From Pradoshia sp. D12 (GTDB lineage: Bacteria > Bacillota > Bacilli > Bacillales > Pradoshiaceae), in contig NZ_CP044545.1 of the NCBI RefSeq assembly GCF_008935075.1, positions 1,515,501-1,579,500 on the forward strand: a stretch of 64,000 nucleotides of DNA. Direction: 5' to 3'. Below the pieces are notes generated by a model. It saw nothing but the letters and a program-made list of their open reading frames with translations. It did no database searches and was not told the DNA's origin. Both the position numbers and the translations under genes were made by a program. Shown piece after piece: positions 1-8,462 of this stretch. Numbering within the stretch: position 1 is the first letter of the stretch; the number at the start of each line of letters is the position of its first letter.

Positions 1-64
1 CGGCAAAAGTAGCAGCTTGAAGAATTTCTGTTTCTCTGTATCTTTCTAACTCGTTCAAAAACAT
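1..64 (-). CDS. N-terminal fragment of an unidentified protein
   Basis: An ATG at 64 on the minus strand follows a GAAGGTGA ribosome site seven bases upstream and opens a frame that runs off the window edge. Only about 21 residues are visible (beginning MFLNELERYR), predicted helical and charged. The family cannot be recognised. The well-placed ribosome site is the reason to call it. Confidence 0.45.
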   Translation of the reverse strand, partial: MFLNELERYRETEILQAATFA

Positions 65-443
65 AGATTCACCTTCTATTCGTGGATTATTAAATTGAAG
101 TACAGAGCTTTGTGGCTAAAAAAAGGGTGTGCGTGTGCGGTTCTTTTTTATTTATTTTCCAACCCCCCTAAGAGAATTGCTGCTATTGCAACCATACTGA
201 AATGATAGATTTTCCTATAAAAAGTAAAACCTTTTTATATAGAAGAATATTGATTTCTAAATCAGTTCACTCCATTTTTATATTGAAATTGTACTACTTA
301 TTTTACAAACAGATTACATAGAAGACATCATCCTTACAATAACGTTATAATCTGATGAATTCATACATTTCTGGCAAAGACTTTTGATATAGTACAAGAG
401 TAACAAAAAGTAGTAAAAAAGTTGCTAATGAAAAGGAGTTTAT
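65..443. other. Intergenic, AT-rich, nothing recognised
   Basis: About 380 bases between the divergent partial gene and the SLT-fold gene. It presumably holds both promoters, but no convincing -35/-10 pair, hairpin or coding remnant stands out. Confidence 0.4.
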
Positions 444-1004
444 ATGATTAAATTACAACCTAAACTATTTGGGAAAATTGCTATCAGTTTACTATTCATT
501 TTTGCGTTAATCGCAAGTACGACTATACCGGGACAAAAAGCTGATGCAGCAAGTAGCAGTTTAGCTGGATTTAAGTATTCAAAAAAAGTTCCTTTGCCTA
601 AAGCTCAACAACAATATCTCTATAAAATGACTAAACAAAGAGGATTGGATTATAAAGAAACGCTGGCAGTGATGCTGCATGAAAGCAATATGAAAGTAAA
701 AGCAAAAGGTGGAAGTAATTACGGATATTTCCAAATTAATAAAATTAACCATAAAAATTTAGCTAAAATTACAAAGACAAAGAACAAACCCTATGATCCA
801 TACGTAAATATGAATTGGGGAACATACATGTTATCCGATTTACAAAAGAAATATAAGAAAAAAGGTTATAAGGGTACTGCTTTAAAAGAAGCTACCTTGA
901 GTGCTTATAACAAAGGTGAAGGTGGATTTAAGAAGTATGGAAAAGCCAAAGCCTACATAAAAAAGCATAACCAATGTCTAGCGAAAGTTAAAAAATGGTT
1001 CTAA
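444..1004 (+). CDS. Secreted lytic-transglycosylase-like (SLT fold) protein
   Basis: The 186-residue product has a Sec signal peptide (hydrophobic core at residues 12-28, a likely cut after ADAAS around residue 36). The mature domain is lysozyme/SLT-like: MLHESN around residues 77-82 places a Glu where the catalytic acid of SLT transglycosylases sits. YGYFQIN around 93-99 and the later LSAYNKGEGG correspond to the substrate-cleft motifs. It is expected to cleave peptidoglycan outside the membrane. AAAAGGAG lies nine bases before the ATG. The domain is short and very lysine-rich, with no LysM or other wall-binding module. It stands alone and is followed by a strong terminator. Activity is inferred from the motif only. 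Confidence 0.75.
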   Translation: MIKLQPKLFGKIAISLLFIFALIASTTIPGQKADAASSSLAGFKYSKKVPLPKAQQQYLYKMTKQRGLDYKETLAVMLHESNMKVKAKGGSNYGYFQINKINHKNLAKITKTKNKPYDPYVNMNWGTYMLSDLQKKYKKKGYKGTALKEATLSAYNKGEGGFKKYGKAKAYIKKHNQCLAKVKKWF

Positions 1005-1018
1005 TTAACACTAATTAA

Positions 1019-1050
1019 CAACAGCGTTCGTTTATCGGACGCTGTTGTTA
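1019..1050 (+). terminator. Intrinsic terminator
   Basis: Twelve-base stem CAACAGCGTTCG / CGGACGCTGTTG with one G-T wobble and a five-base loop, just after the SLT-fold gene stop. It is followed by a weak T-rich run. Confidence 0.8.
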
Positions 1051-1179
1051 TTTGATTAATGAAAGTGCATAAATATCTATAATTATAAGGAACAGTACTA
1101 TAATGATTAAGGTTTATCGGAAGAATTTTATTTAAACAGCAATTAAAAAGAAGTATCTAGAATCTCGTGTACCAGTAGC

Positions 1180-1659
1180 TTAGGTCTTCTTTATAGAAAC
1201 TTTACCTTCTTGATTTCTCTCATTATCCAATTCGACCTGAATCTCAAATGTTCCTTCTTCAAAAAACAATGGAAATCTTCTTCTTATAGATTCTTGCATA
1301 GGGAGATTAGAAGCTTCATCTATATGAACCCATACAGGTTTACCCTCGGTTGAGTTTTGCAACAATGTGCCGCTAAAACTAGTAGCTAAATAGTTAAAAA
1401 TAATATGTCTGTCATGTTTTTCGGGATTGACATACTCATAAAGCCCTTTGTAGACAAGATTACTTACATTTAACCCTGTCTCTTCTTTCACTTCTCTAAT
1501 AGCGGAATCCGTAAAACTTTCTGGAAACTCTACTTTTCCTCCTGGTGGTATAAATCCCTTGAAATGATCGTGTTGTCTATTTAATAACAGGACATAATCT
1601 CCATTCTGAACCAAACAAACAGTCCAAAATTTGTAATGAATAGATTGCTCCAGTTCCAC
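1180..1659 (-). CDS. Nudix hydrolase
   Basis: The 159-residue protein holds a complete Nudix box at about residues 40-62, GxxxxxExxxxxxxREVxEExGL, the signature for Mg2+-dependent hydrolysis of nucleoside diphosphates linked to another group. The preceding PPGG is typical of MutT/8-oxo-dGTPase-like members, so nucleotide sanitation is a reasonable guess, but the substrate cannot be read from sequence. Translation likely starts at the GTG at 1659, eight bases after GAGGTGA. It is monocistronic, and its neighbours give no functional hint. Confidence 0.85.
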   Translation of the reverse strand: MELEQSIHYKFWTVCLVQNGDYVLLLNRQHDHFKGFIPPGGKVEFPESFTDSAIREVKEETGLNVSNLVYKGLYEYVNPEKHDRHIIFNYLATSFSGTLLQNSTEGKPVWVHIDEASNLPMQESIRRRFPLFFEEGTFEIQVELDNERNQEGKVSIKKT

Positions 1660-1860
1660 CTAATTCACCTCGATCATCAGTCTTTAATAACTATCGGTAT
1701 TAAATTTAATTTTACCTTAAAATTCCATAATATCACCAAACTAAATTAGATAAACCAGATTGATCAAAAGATAAAAAAGAATGGAGAAGAAATGAGGGAT
1801 GTCGGGGATTGAACAAAGTGTTTGGTGGTTTAATCGATCCTTTCCTATCTATATAGACAT

Positions 1861-1900
1861 AAAAAATGGCCGATTTCTAAAAATCGACCATTCTTTTTTT
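1861..1900 (-). terminator. Terminator of yfkAB
   Basis: Hairpin with arms AATGGCCGATTT and AAATCGACCATT and runs of T on both strands, placed just past the yfkAB stop. Confidence 0.7.
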
Positions 1901-1936
1901 AAATAGCGGTCTGTTCGTATTTAAAAGATGGAACCG

Positions 1937-3064
1937 TTATAAATTGGTTTTATTTAATTTGAAATTCATTTCTGGATAATAAGCGTTTTTAACCAATACA
2001 TTTGGACCTAGGCATTTTACTGTCGGGCAATGGCAATTTAATGAATCGGCCAGGCTTGATTTCATCCAATTATTATAGGCGACAGGCAATGACTGCTCCT
2101 TAATATTGCCAAGTGGCGGAGTATCTCCAAAGTCAGTTACGATTACATCACCACTAAAGATATTTACATTTAAACGAGATCGTCCGTCAGGGTCGTTCCG
2201 AACAGTCACGTTTTTACTTGAATATAATCTTTGCAGTAATTCGAGATCTTCACTGTTTTGGCTGCATGGGTAAAAAGGCAGTGTACCAAACAGCATCCAA
2301 ATGTTTTCATTACGAATATCCAGAAGATGGTGAATGGCTTTTCTTGTTTCATCCAATGAAAGTGTTTCTAAAGTAGATGCAAAAGAACTAGGGTACATAG
2401 GATGCACCTCATGCCTTTGGCAGCCCATTTCTTCAACAATTTGTTTGTGAATATGTTCTAAATGGGGGAGCGTTCTTTTATTGAGCATGGTTTCAGCAGA
2501 TACGAGTACTCCCGCTTTCGTTAATGCCTGGGAATTGGTAATAATTCTATTAAATAAGACTTCTCGCTGTTCACGAGTTGGTTTTCTTTCCATCATAGCA
2601 AAACCGCCATCTATAAAATCATCGATGGTTCCCCAGTTATGTGAAATATGTAAAACATCCAAATAAGGAATAATTGTTTCATATCTCTCTAACGGAAGTG
2701 TTAAATTAGAATTTATTTGTGTTCGCACCCCACGTGAGTGTGCATATTTTAATAGAGGCTGAACATAATTTTCAACACTCTTTTTTGAGAGCATAGGTTC
2801 ACCGCCGGTTATACTGATGGAACGTAAAGCAGGGATTTCTTCCAGACGGTGTAAGATTAGTTCCAAAGGCAGAGCATCAGGATCTTTCGGTTGCAGGGTA
2901 TATCCAACAGCACAATGCTCACAACGCATATTACATAGAGTTGTGGTTGTAAATTCTATATTAGAAAGGGTTAGCTTTCCATATTGTTCTATATCCATAT
3001 AGGTTTCCCATGGGTCATAATCCGGGCTTAAAGGCGTTGCTTTTTGTGTGCTTTTCGTGATCAT
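1937..3064 (-). CDS. yfkAB: Radical SAM protein YfkAB
   Basis: This is a radical SAM enzyme of about 375 residues. CNMRCEHC (a CxxxCxxC variant, about residues 45-55) should bind the [4Fe-4S] cluster with S-adenosylmethionine, and TGGEP follows about 40 residues later. The C-terminal CHCPTVKC matches the CxCxxxxC motif that names the YfkAB subgroup and probably holds an auxiliary cluster. The substrate is unknown in the family. I prefer the ATG at 3064 because AGGAG lies seven bases before it. An in-frame ATG at 3079 overlaps that site. Length agrees with the Bacillus subtilis protein. It is monocistronic with a terminator at 1861-1900. Confidence 0.88.
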   Translation of the reverse strand: MITKSTQKATPLSPDYDPWETYMDIEQYGKLTLSNIEFTTTTLCNMRCEHCAVGYTLQPKDPDALPLELILHRLEEIPALRSISITGGEPMLSKKSVENYVQPLLKYAHSRGVRTQINSNLTLPLERYETIIPYLDVLHISHNWGTIDDFIDGGFAMMERKPTREQREVLFNRIITNSQALTKAGVLVSAETMLNKRTLPHLEHIHKQIVEEMGCQRHEVHPMYPSSFASTLETLSLDETRKAIHHLLDIRNENIWMLFGTLPFYPCSQNSEDLELLQRLYSSKNVTVRNDPDGRSRLNVNIFSGDVIVTDFGDTPPLGNIKEQSLPVAYNNWMKSSLADSLNCHCPTVKCLGPNVLVKNAYYPEMNFKLNKTNL

Positions 3065-3079
3065 CCTATTACTCCTCAT

Positions 3080-3460
3080 AAAAATTCATATCCCATATTA
3101 TGGTCATTAATTTAGAAGTATGTCAACATTCTTATAATTGAGATTCTATAAAATTATTAAAATTGAAATGGAGAGAAGACTCGGATAATAGATAAAGGGC
3201 ATAAGAATATCCTATTAGCTTCAGTGAAAATAAATGATTGGGTTAAGAATGGGTAGGATATGAGGATTTAATCCCCACTTACAGAAATATTTGGTAAAAA
3301 GCGGAAAATATATAACGAATATGCTAATTTTATTTTGATGGTAGGCGTTTAATTTATACTTCGAGAGCTAAGGGAAATTTTATAAGTGATAATTCAAGAT
3401 GGATTAAGAAATTAGTATCTACAATGTAACGGTAAAGTTTAACGCACTGGGGGAGCAAAC
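3080..3460. other. Intergenic, nothing recognised
   Basis: Roughly 380 AT-rich bases between divergent genes. No hairpin, repeat or coding remnant could be supported. Confidence 0.4.
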
Positions 3461-3892
3461 ATTAGGATAATCATAAGAAATTTACTATCGGTTATTATTG
3501 TTTCTGTATTAACATCCTTATTTCTTACAGGTACTTCATATATCTTAGGAGAACAAAGTGATAATGTAATTAAATTTTTTTAATTCTTGGCATTTCCATA
3601 TTCATTCCTGTTTGTTTTTCTTTATGGATTTATAGCATCAATCATTGGAGAAATATTCGCTGGTCTAGTACAGCATAAAAAAGCACGACTTCTAATAAAA
3701 ATTACAGTATATGGAATGTTTCTTTCGGGATTTTTATTTGTAGCAATGGAGACTAAATTTTTTGCTTATCTTGGGATTGTTGCAGCGATTTTGTATGTAG
3801 TAATAGATGAATATCTTAGAAAAAGAACAAACCTAGCTTTTACAGATTCACACTATAATAAAGGATCTGTTGGGAATGACCATATCGATTAA
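3461..3892 (+). pseudogene. Small membrane protein gene interrupted by a stop codon
   Basis: One reading frame runs from 3461 to 3892 but is broken by TAA at 3584-3586. The first part encodes a signal-anchor-like helix (RNLLSVIIVSVLTSLFLTGT) and the second continues in the same frame through three more hydrophobic segments, starting LAFPYSFLFVFLYGF. Together they would make a four-helix membrane protein of about 143 residues. The only codon well spaced from the GGGGGAG ribosome site is ATT at 3461. Otherwise translation could begin at TTG 3587 and give a 101-residue protein. The simplest reading is a nonsense-inactivated gene. Family not recognised. Confidence 0.55.
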
Positions 3893-4248
3893 TAGAAAAA
3901 GGATTTATTGAAATAGCAGAAGCAAAGGTAAGCTTATATGTAAAAATTGTTTTCTGCATTCGAATAGAACTACACCCATTCGAACGAGCGACCCAAATGA
4001 GGACATCTCTACTGATTCTTGCAGTGTGTTTTTTAATAAATCAATCGCTTCTTCTGTTTGTTCTATAGACATTAGATGTAACTATAGCATAAAAAACCTC
4101 CATTACAGTAATCTCCTTATATAAGCCTATTGTACCAATTTTTGGAGAGAATAGTTATTATTGTAAACATTATAATAAGCATTTAAAATGTGTAAAGTAT
4201 TTAAAATGTTTACTATAGTAATAGAGAAAGAGAAGGGAGATTTAGAGA
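3893..4248. other. Intergenic with a possible minus-strand ORF
   Basis: On the minus strand an open frame of 55 codons (4072 to 3905) begins MSIEQTEEAIDLLKNTLQES and reads like protein, but the only GGAGG is 23 bases upstream, which is too far. It could be a truncated remnant of a larger gene. Nothing else is recognised before ydbP. Confidence 0.3.
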
Positions 4249-4563
4249 ATGCAACAAGTTACATCTATAGAAGAATTTGATAATCAAATAAAAAGCGATA
4301 AACTAACAGTAAATATATTTACGACTACTTGGTGTCCAGATTGTAAACGACTTGATTTATTTATTGACGAAATTATTACGGAGCATCAAGATAAACAATG
4401 GTTTACAATTGATAAAGATGAATTACCCGAATTGGCAGAAAAAGAAAATGTTATGGGAATTCCGTCCTTATTAGTTTATAAAAATGGAGAAAAAATAGCT
4501 CATTTACATAGCGCTAATGCTAAAACGCCTGATCAAGTCAGAGATTTTTTAAGCAATTTCTAA
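4249..4563 (+). CDS. ydbP: Thioredoxin-like protein YdbP
   Basis: A 104-residue single-domain thioredoxin-fold protein. The redox site WCPDC is at residues 28-32, the cis-proline lies in MGIPSLLVYKNG (about 69-80), and there is no signal peptide, so it acts in the cytosol. The ending LHSANAKTP is shared with Bacillus subtilis YdbP. It probably catalyses thiol-disulfide exchange, with partners unknown. GGGAGATTTAGAG precedes the ATG. A strong terminator follows, so it is a single-gene unit. Confidence 0.85.
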   Translation: MQQVTSIEEFDNQIKSDKLTVNIFTTTWCPDCKRLDLFIDEIITEHQDKQWFTIDKDELPELAEKENVMGIPSLLVYKNGEKIAHLHSANAKTPDQVRDFLSNF

Positions 4564-4627
4564 AAAAGAGGTTAACCAATCATCTCTATTGCTGAGAAAA
4601 ATTATCCAGGTATAAAGTAGATTAAAT

Positions 4628-4671
4628 AAAGAGCATAACAGATTAGAATATCATATCTGTTATGCTCTTTA
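4628..4671 (+). terminator. Intrinsic terminator of ydbP
   Basis: Long near-perfect stem AAAGAGCATAACAGAT / ATCTGTTATGCTCTTT, about 65 bases after the ydbP stop. Confidence 0.85.
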
Positions 4672-4979
4672 TTATTGGCTTTATTCGTATATATTATTGC
4701 TTTTGCACCTATTTTACATAGTTTGCTTTATAAGAGAAGTAGATATGTATAGTACGTCTCAAACTAGGTTGGTCTAATATGGATGCTTCTCATTAAATGG
4801 GAATGGATTCTATAGCCAGTGAGAACGTTCTGATTAAACTTTTTGAATATAATCACTCAGTAGCGAGTGGAGAGGGATTCGATCCGCTAAGCTGTTCGCT
4901 CCCTAGAGAAGGACCTTAGCAAGCAAATGAAAAATATCTATCACTATATTATGTAAATAAACGAGAATATAAGGAGTAA

Positions 4980-5521
4980 CTGAAGAAAATAAACGGAACG
5001 AAATCTTTAAATATTGCATTTTTAATACTGATAATATCTGTCCTATCAGCTTGTGTTTCAAATCCCGATTTCGAGTTATACGAAGGAAATGCCTTACGGA
5101 TAGCTGTTGTTGGAGAAAAACCGGAAGTGAAAGAAGAACAAGTGGAATTTACAGAAATTTCATTTGGAGAAATGACAAACAAAGAAATGAACTCTTATGA
5201 TGCTGTCATTATTTCGGAAAATAACCTTTTGAAGCTGCTGAAAGTCAATATGCAGATGTTTACTTAAATTCTGCTATCCCTTACTTTTTTATGAGAACAA
5301 ATCATTATGCCTCTTTTACTGAAAAAGATTTGGAATACGATAAAATAATGAATTGGACTTCAGGTAATAGTTATGCTGTTGGAATTTTTACAACACAAGA
5401 TGATGATACATTAAAAAAGTGGGGATATGGTTTATATAATGATGAAAAAAATGATGAACATATAAAAGATGTATATTCCAGGATTTTCAAGACAATAGAT
5501 GAACTAAATTCAAATGAATAA
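4980..5521 (+). pseudogene. Frameshifted lipoprotein gene
   Basis: The frame at 4980 encodes a lipoprotein start (KKINGTKSLNIAFLILI, then the lipobox LSAC about residue 23) and continues to a motif reading YDAVIISENNL. It then shifts: reading on from CCTTTTG at 5223-5229 in another frame gives AAESQYADVYLNSAIPYFFM and the rest of the protein to 5521. One extra T in that run restores a continuous product of about 180 residues. The codon after AAGGAG is CTG (4980), not ATG. This is a Bacillus lipoprotein family of unknown role that I know only as hypothetical proteins. Either the gene is decaying or the T run is miscalled. Confidence 0.7.
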
Positions 5522-5547
5522 TCCTAATAATATATTGGGGCGTTAGA

Positions 5548-5592
5548 TCAATAATGGAGACAGCTATAGTCGGCTGTCTCCATTATTGATTT
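5548..5592 (+). terminator. Intrinsic terminator
   Basis: Perfect stem TCAATAATGGAGACAGC / GCTGTCTCCATTATTGA around a TATAGTC-type loop downstream of the lipoprotein pseudogene. Confidence 0.8.
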
Positions 5593-5872
5593 ATTAGCAA
5601 CAAATGTCTGGACAGAGCCCTGTTATTTAAGCTGAATTACAGTAGTATAATATTTGAAGTAATTTAGTCTAATTTATGGATTTCCTGATAATTGGATAAT
5701 TCATAACAAGAATATCGACTTAATCATTGCGAAATAGTGAATTATAGGGTTAGATTATTAGTCTTATCCTCTCTATTAACAAAGTTTTAGTTTTCGCTCA
5801 TTTTACCTCTATCTTTTCAGAAAAATTATTGTACAATATATAGGCATTGATTGATATTAAATGTGAAGTGAG
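5593..5872. promoter_or_regulatory. Upstream region of the ThrE-type exporter pair
   Basis: About 280 bases without a gene. A plausible promoter, TTGTACAATATA, ends near 5842, but no operator-like repeat was seen. Confidence 0.3.
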
Positions 5873-6643
5873 TTGACGAAAGTGGCAGTAGACAAAAATA
5901 AGATTATTATTGATGCCAGTCTTCTGGCCGGGCGTATTATGCTGGAAAACGGAGCGGAAACGAGCCGGGTAGAGGATACAATGGAAAGAATGATTAGTAC
6001 TTCACTAGGAATAAAGCACGGAACAAATGCATTTACATATGTGACAGTTAATGGAATTTTTGTGAATATAGGCTTGGACAATACGAATTTCGTTAGAATC
6101 GATAATCGGGATCATAATCTTGAAAAGGTAACGAAGGTCAATCAAATATCAAGAATGTATTCAGAAGGCCGTCTGACAATTGAGGAAGTTCTTTCGGAAC
6201 TGAAAGCAGTGGATCAGGACCCGCTTGACTACCCCTTATGGTTCAGACTTATTTGTACAGCTGTATTGAGCGGAAGCGTTATGCTGATTATGAATGGCAC
6301 ATTTGTGGATTTACCGGCTAGTATGATTGGTGGCCTTTTGTGTTATATAACCTATTTAATTGGCTTTAAAATAATGAAAACACCATTCATAGTGGAATAC
6401 ATAGCTGCTTTTTTGGGTGGGATTGTTGCCTATTATATTAACAGTATAATGGGAAGTCATTTAAATTCCGTCATGATAGGGACGGTTGCACCGCTTGTAC
6501 CTGGAATTGCGATGACCAATGCTATTCGCGATATGATGGCAAAGCATTATCTCTCAGGAACAATCCGGTTAGTGGAGGCTGTCTTCATTGCGGGTGCGAT
6601 TGGTACGGGTATTGCTACCGTCTATTATTTATTTATCAATTAG
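5873..6643 (+). CDS. ThrE-family exporter, large subunit (YjjP-like)
   Basis: This 256-residue protein matches the ThrE N-terminal half. A cytosolic domain of about 115 residues contains the typical MLENGAETSRVEDTMERM and is followed by five hydrophobic segments including APLVPGIAMTNAIRD. It pairs with the small membrane protein encoded 12 bases downstream. Such split pairs (YjjP/YjjB in Escherichia coli) are thought to export small carboxylates such as threonine, serine or succinate. The substrate here is unknown. The start is TTG at 5873 after a weak AAGTGAG. The two genes form an operon ending at the hairpin at 7110. Confidence 0.85.
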   Translation: MTKVAVDKNKIIIDASLLAGRIMLENGAETSRVEDTMERMISTSLGIKHGTNAFTYVTVNGIFVNIGLDNTNFVRIDNRDHNLEKVTKVNQISRMYSEGRLTIEEVLSELKAVDQDPLDYPLWFRLICTAVLSGSVMLIMNGTFVDLPASMIGGLLCYITYLIGFKIMKTPFIVEYIAAFLGGIVAYYINSIMGSHLNSVMIGTVAPLVPGIAMTNAIRDMMAKHYLSGTIRLVEAVFIAGAIGTGIATVYYLFIN

Positions 6644-6655
6644 GAGGCGGAAATA

Positions 6656-7108
6656 GTGAATCAGATCCTTATTCATATGGTTTTTAGCTTTCTATCATCG
6701 ATATCCTTCGCAGTTATTTGTAATGTTCCGCGCAAGTCTATACCAATAGGAGGACTTGTAGGGATGTGCGGTTGGATGGGATACTGGATTTTAAGCACGG
6801 AAGGGTACGGCGTATTTCTATCCAGTATAGTGTGTTCGTTGTTATTAGCCTTTGCCGGACAAATCTCTGCACGAATTTTTAAGATGCCGCTGACTGTCTT
6901 TTATGTACCGGGACTGGTGCCAATCGTTCCGGGAATAACAGCTTTTCAGGCATTTCGTTTATTAACACTACAGGACTATGATGGTGCGCTAATCGGATTT
7001 TTAAATGTTGGTTACTGTGCAGTTGGAATTGCAATTGGACTGGTTGTATCAGATATCCTATTTAAGAGCAGTTTATATATGATTAAAAATTTCAAGATAG
7101 TTCGTTAA
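6656..7108 (+). CDS. ThrE-family exporter, small subunit (YjjB-like)
   Basis: A 150-residue protein of four to five membrane helices, matching the C-terminal half of ThrE. It holds the conserved VPGLVPIVPGITAFQAFR near residues 83-100. It starts at GTG 6656 with a strong AGGAGG eight bases before it. It should assemble with the product of the preceding gene into a two-subunit exporter. Confidence 0.83.
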   Translation: MNQILIHMVFSFLSSISFAVICNVPRKSIPIGGLVGMCGWMGYWILSTEGYGVFLSSIVCSLLLAFAGQISARIFKMPLTVFYVPGLVPIVPGITAFQAFRLLTLQDYDGALIGFLNVGYCAVGIAIGLVVSDILFKSSLYMIKNFKIVR

Positions 7109-7109
7109 G

Positions 7110-7138
7110 GCAGTATGATAATAATCATACTGTTTTTT
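7110..7138 (+). terminator. Terminator of the exporter operon
   Basis: CAGTATGAT / ATCATACTG with an AATA loop and six T residues, directly after the small subunit gene. Confidence 0.88.
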
Positions 7139-7247
7139 AGTGGAGTTAATTAGGAGAGAAAATTATCTAGTGGAATAGGTTCCTTTAAATGAATATATGA
7201 TAAAAATGGAAGAAATGTTGCTAGATTAGAAATTCATGAACCGAGCT

Positions 7248-7308
7248 AAATAAACAATAAAGGACGTTCCAGAAAAAGGGTTGGTTCTTTATTGTTTATT
7301 TTTTTGCT
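7248..7308. terminator. Bidirectional hairpin between convergent genes
   Basis: Arms AAACAATAAAG and CTTTATTGTTT flank a longer loop, with T-rich sequence on both strands. It may end hemH transcription from the right. Confidence 0.55.
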
Positions 7309-7352
7309 GGTTATGATAAAATTAAATTGGAATATTTTCCAATATTGCTATG

Positions 7353-8327
7353 CTAAATGATTTTTATTGGAGCCAAATAAGGCTTAATGATATCCATCAG
7401 GCATTCAATAAATAAAGGATCGTCATTGGCAGCTTCTATATAATGATATTTTTCACCGCCGTTTTCCATAAAAATAGTATGATTCTCAACCTGAAGTTCT
7501 TCCAGTGTTTCCAGGCAATCTACTGTAAAACTGGGAGCGAGAATGTGAATATGTTTAGAACCGCTTTTGGCAAGATGACGTAACGTTTCACTGGTTGAAG
7601 GTTCAAGCCAAGGTTCCTTACCAAATTTAGATTGATAGCATGTAATGATAGTGTGATCTGGCAATTCTTTTTTTAGAGCTTGAGTGGTTTTTAAGCATTG
7701 GTATGGATAATCGTCACCATCAGATACATATCTTTTAGGTATGCCATGATAGGACAGGACTACCGCATCAGGGTGGCCATGTTCTTTTGTGCATAGTTCA
7801 ATACGCGTTTTTAATAATTTAATCCATATTGGATGATCAGGGTAGTCACGTATAAATATTACTTCCGGGATATCTCTCCATTTAGATAATGTTTGGTTCA
7901 AATGATCCCATACAGATCCTGTAGTAGTGGAGGAATATTGCGGAAATAAAGGCACGACAATTAATCGGCGCATTCCCCATCTATGCAGCTTTTCTAATTC
8001 ATCCTTTATAGATGGTTTACCATAATTCATAGCAAGTGAGACTTTAATATTAGAATGTGCGAATTGTTTCTCTAATTCTTGTTTTTGTTTAATAGAGATG
8101 GTTAATAAAGGTGATCCTTCATTCGTCCATATAGATTGGTAGAGCTTTGCGGTTTTCGGCGGCCGTGTTCTCAGAATAATTCCGTGCAGGACAGGCATCC
8201 ATTTCCACCTAGGTAAATCAATTACTCTACTGTCACTTAGAAATTCTTTTAAATACGAACGTACAGAGGACGTGGTTGGTTGATCAGGTGTACCCAAGTT
8301 AACTAAAAGAATAGCTGTCTTTTCCAT
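7353..8327 (-). CDS. hemH: Ferrochelatase of the proteobacterial (protoporphyrin) type
   Basis: This 324-residue protein inserts Fe2+ into a porphyrin. It aligns along its length with Escherichia coli HemH rather than with the short Bacillus coproporphyrin ferrochelatase. NLGTPDQP is at residues 10-17, LLTISIKQ follows, PLFPQYSSTTTGSVWD begins at about 125, the catalytic-type His is at 194 in SYHGIP, and DCLETLEE is at 270-277. Bacillus CpfC instead has SAHSLP and DHLEVLYD. I start at ATG 8327, six bases after AGGAGA. An ATG six bases earlier abuts that site. It diverges from the esterase gene, and the shared leader contains an AT-rich dyad at 8345-8366. Lateral acquisition or a second isozyme is likely. 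Confidence 0.88.
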   Translation of the reverse strand: MEKTAILLVNLGTPDQPTTSSVRSYLKEFLSDSRVIDLPRWKWMPVLHGIILRTRPPKTAKLYQSIWTNEGSPLLTISIKQKQELEKQFAHSNIKVSLAMNYGKPSIKDELEKLHRWGMRRLIVVPLFPQYSSTTTGSVWDHLNQTLSKWRDIPEVIFIRDYPDHPIWIKLLKTRIELCTKEHGHPDAVVLSYHGIPKRYVSDGDDYPYQCLKTTQALKKELPDHTIITCYQSKFGKEPWLEPSTSETLRHLAKSGSKHIHILAPSFTVDCLETLEELQVENHTIFMENGGEKYHYIEAANDDPLFIECLMDIIKPYLAPIKII

Positions 8328-8344
8328 ATCCATTCTCCTGCCGT

Positions 8345-8366
8345 ATAATAATATTGTTATTATTAT
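8345..8366. promoter_or_regulatory. AT-rich dyad between hemH and the esterase gene
   Basis: ATAATAAT and ATTATTAT form a perfect eight-base inverted repeat with a six-base centre. It sits between two divergent starts, where a Fur/PerR-family operator would be expected for an iron-haem gene, but it does not match those consensus sites exactly. Confidence 0.3.
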
Positions 8367-8462
8367 TTTAATATATATATAATTTATATTACAAAAACTT
8401 TTTGTACAAAAACGTACTATTTGACTCAATTGTTACAGTCCCAGATAAAAGGAGTGTGTATA

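Noticed and set aside
4740-4930. Possible degenerate copy of the Bacillus repeat or tRNA-like T-arm (GGATTCGATCC near 4876)
   Set aside because: Only one short block matches. No acceptor or anticodon arm can be drawn, and the order of repeat blocks is not kept.
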